This document shows, in pieces, positions 62,871-64,000 of a stretch of 64,000 bases of DNA. Below the pieces are notes generated by a model, which was not told where the DNA came from, did no database searches, and was given only the letters and a program-made list of their open reading frames with translations. A program made the translations under genes and the position numbers. The stretch is from Sycobia sp. Sy_11 (Eukaryota > Arthropoda > Insecta > Hymenoptera > Epichrysomallidae): the NCBI GenBank assembly GCA_018907035.1, contig JACCIC010000374.1, forward strand, positions 1-64,000. Reading direction: 5' to 3'. Numbering within the stretch: position 1 is the stretch's first letter; the number at the start of each line of letters is the position of its first letter.

Positions 62871-64000
62871 ATGAAAAGACAAATGGAGGGACAACAGCAC
62901 CAGGTAAGCCTCAAGAAAGAAGTGAAAAATTGGGTCGCTTACCTGGACGTTCAAGTATTCAACGATGCTTTGAACCCGACAGAGCTAAAGACAGACGACT
63001 CGCGATTCATGAAGTGCGTTTGCCTCTGTCGATAGCTCGTGGGCGAGCACATGATAACCGATTTTATAGAATCTAATCAGCCAAACGCCGATGCGGCTTT
63101 CGAACAAAGACTCCGCCTATGCCGCTCGTTCATTGAGCAAAAATACCAAGAACTGAGCACGTCGGCTAATACAAGCAATTTTTATGTGACTATTGCGCAT
63201 CCAGAGATAGCAGTAAGCGCTGTAGTGTCGCACCAGCAGCCAGCCGAAAGAACGGCAGCAAAGCAAGCGTCGCTAGTGCAATTCGCGACACGAGGAGCAG
63301 CAAATTTTTATCACGTTCGGATATCGAAGAGATATCCAATCTGCGTGCACACGTCGCACCTTCGCAAGAACAAGGGTTTGAGCTCTTATGGAAAAAGTGG
63401 AACAGCTGACCGAAATCAATTTCAGCCTGTTCAATCGGCTGCCAGCGGCGGAATTTAGTATAAGGTTAGATCCGCATGCTTTGACAGAGCAAGGAACGCG
63501 CGAGGCTGTGCAGACACCATCGGCCTCGACGTTCGCGCTGCCGTCAAGCACGGCATTCACAAATAACGAACGCCTGCGGGTGAATTTCTAAGGCACGTTC
63601 ATGCTAAACTATGTCGAGGGTCCCGACGCACCAACGATGAGAACTGCTTTTCAGACTCGGGGCCAACGGTAAATGAGCCATCGTATCGATGGCGCTGTCC
63701 TAGAGGAACTGATACAGTTTGGGGGAGGTGGAGTCCCTCGACTGTTGCGGCAGGCGCACAGCCGCCGAGAAACGCTGTTAGCGCCTCGAAGCCACGTGAT
63801 GTCGGCGGGACGTACGCTTTTCGGGCACTCGCGATCAAAGCATTGAACTTTTCCTCACGAAAGTAGAAGAATGTCGCAAGCTCGCGAACCAGGAAGAGAG
63901 CGAACTACTTTCGTCTCTCTCCGAACTCACAGTGGGTGTTACGGGTATGTGGTACTGCAACAATCATGAGCAATGGACCATTTGGGCCGGATTTTGTGCG
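62871..64000 (+). pseudogene. Retrotransposon gag, runs off the window
   Basis: Early frames (MKRQMEGQQHQVSLKKEVKN; IESNQPNADAAFEQRLRLCR) are weak. From 63800 one frame reads FSGTRDQSIELFLTKVEECR, then LLSSLSELTVGVTGMWYCNN and HEQWTIWAGFCA up to the last base. This F-G-----ELFL-KVEE-R ... L---L-G-A--WY pattern is the capsid core of Ty3/gypsy-type gag. An in-frame stop at 63797 and frame changes upstream suggest decay. Pol lies outside the window. Confidence 0.6.

Overview
This 64 kb window is eukaryotic and looks like an insect transposon island, probably from a hymenopteran such as an ant. The host is inferred from the mix of mariner, copia, gypsy, R1-clade and Penelope-like elements, the AT-rich background and the many (TA)n microsatellites. 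No sequence identifies the species. I found no convincing single-copy host gene, rRNA, tRNA or CRISPR array. Almost all coding sequence belongs to transposable elements, and most of it is broken.

Layout. 1-3.9 kb is AT-rich DNA without a recognisable gene. 4-8.4 kb holds three copies of a Helitron-like repeat, a 60-bp minisatellite and a degenerate mariner (6142-7411). 8.8-15.0 kb is a minus-strand gypsy-type retrotransposon (Gypsy-1) with six CCHC knuckles, a tandem pair of retropepsin domains and an extra segment between RNase H and integrase. 15.9-20.7 kb is a complete but decayed copia element with two LTRs, a 5-bp target duplication, a tRNA-iMet-type primer site and a polypurine tract. 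It sits at the edge of a ~480-bp imperfect palindrome. 21.7-22.8 kb is a probable solo LTR. 24.5-25.8 kb is a mariner whose transposase frame has a single internal stop.

26.5-31.2 kb is an R1-clade non-LTR retrotransposon with an intact 1000-aa ORF2, sitting inside a (TG)n/(AC)n microsatellite that adjoins the remaining 3' part of the 5' LTR of a second gypsy element. That element (Gypsy-2, 31.2-39.7 kb, plus strand) has a tRNA-Lys-type primer site, a decayed gag, a reverse transcriptase with YLDE in place of YLDD, no integrase core, and a 1.3-kb 3' LTR.

42-45 kb and 47.4-49.7 kb hold two Penelope-like elements (RT plus GIY-YIG endonuclease). Each ends in long inverted arms carrying a hammerhead-ribozyme-like motif, and each is flanked by a 13-15 bp target duplication. 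Two more Penelope-derived fragments with 13-bp duplications lie at 57.6 and 60.5 kb. 46.7-54.2 kb also holds mariner fragments, an LTR remnant with a tRNA-Lys-type primer site, a DUF4780-like retroelement ORF and the C-terminal part of a Mutator-like transposase. 60.5-62.3 kb holds two more mariner pseudogenes. A retrotransposon gag gene runs off the right edge.

The elements do not form one pathway. They form a nest of insertions, many of them bordered by (TA)n or (TG)n microsatellites. The points I find most unusual are the tandem retropepsin of Gypsy-1, the 5'-to-5' and 3'-to-3' inverted Penelope copies with ribozyme motifs, and the microsatellite-embedded R1-clade element with an intact polymerase.
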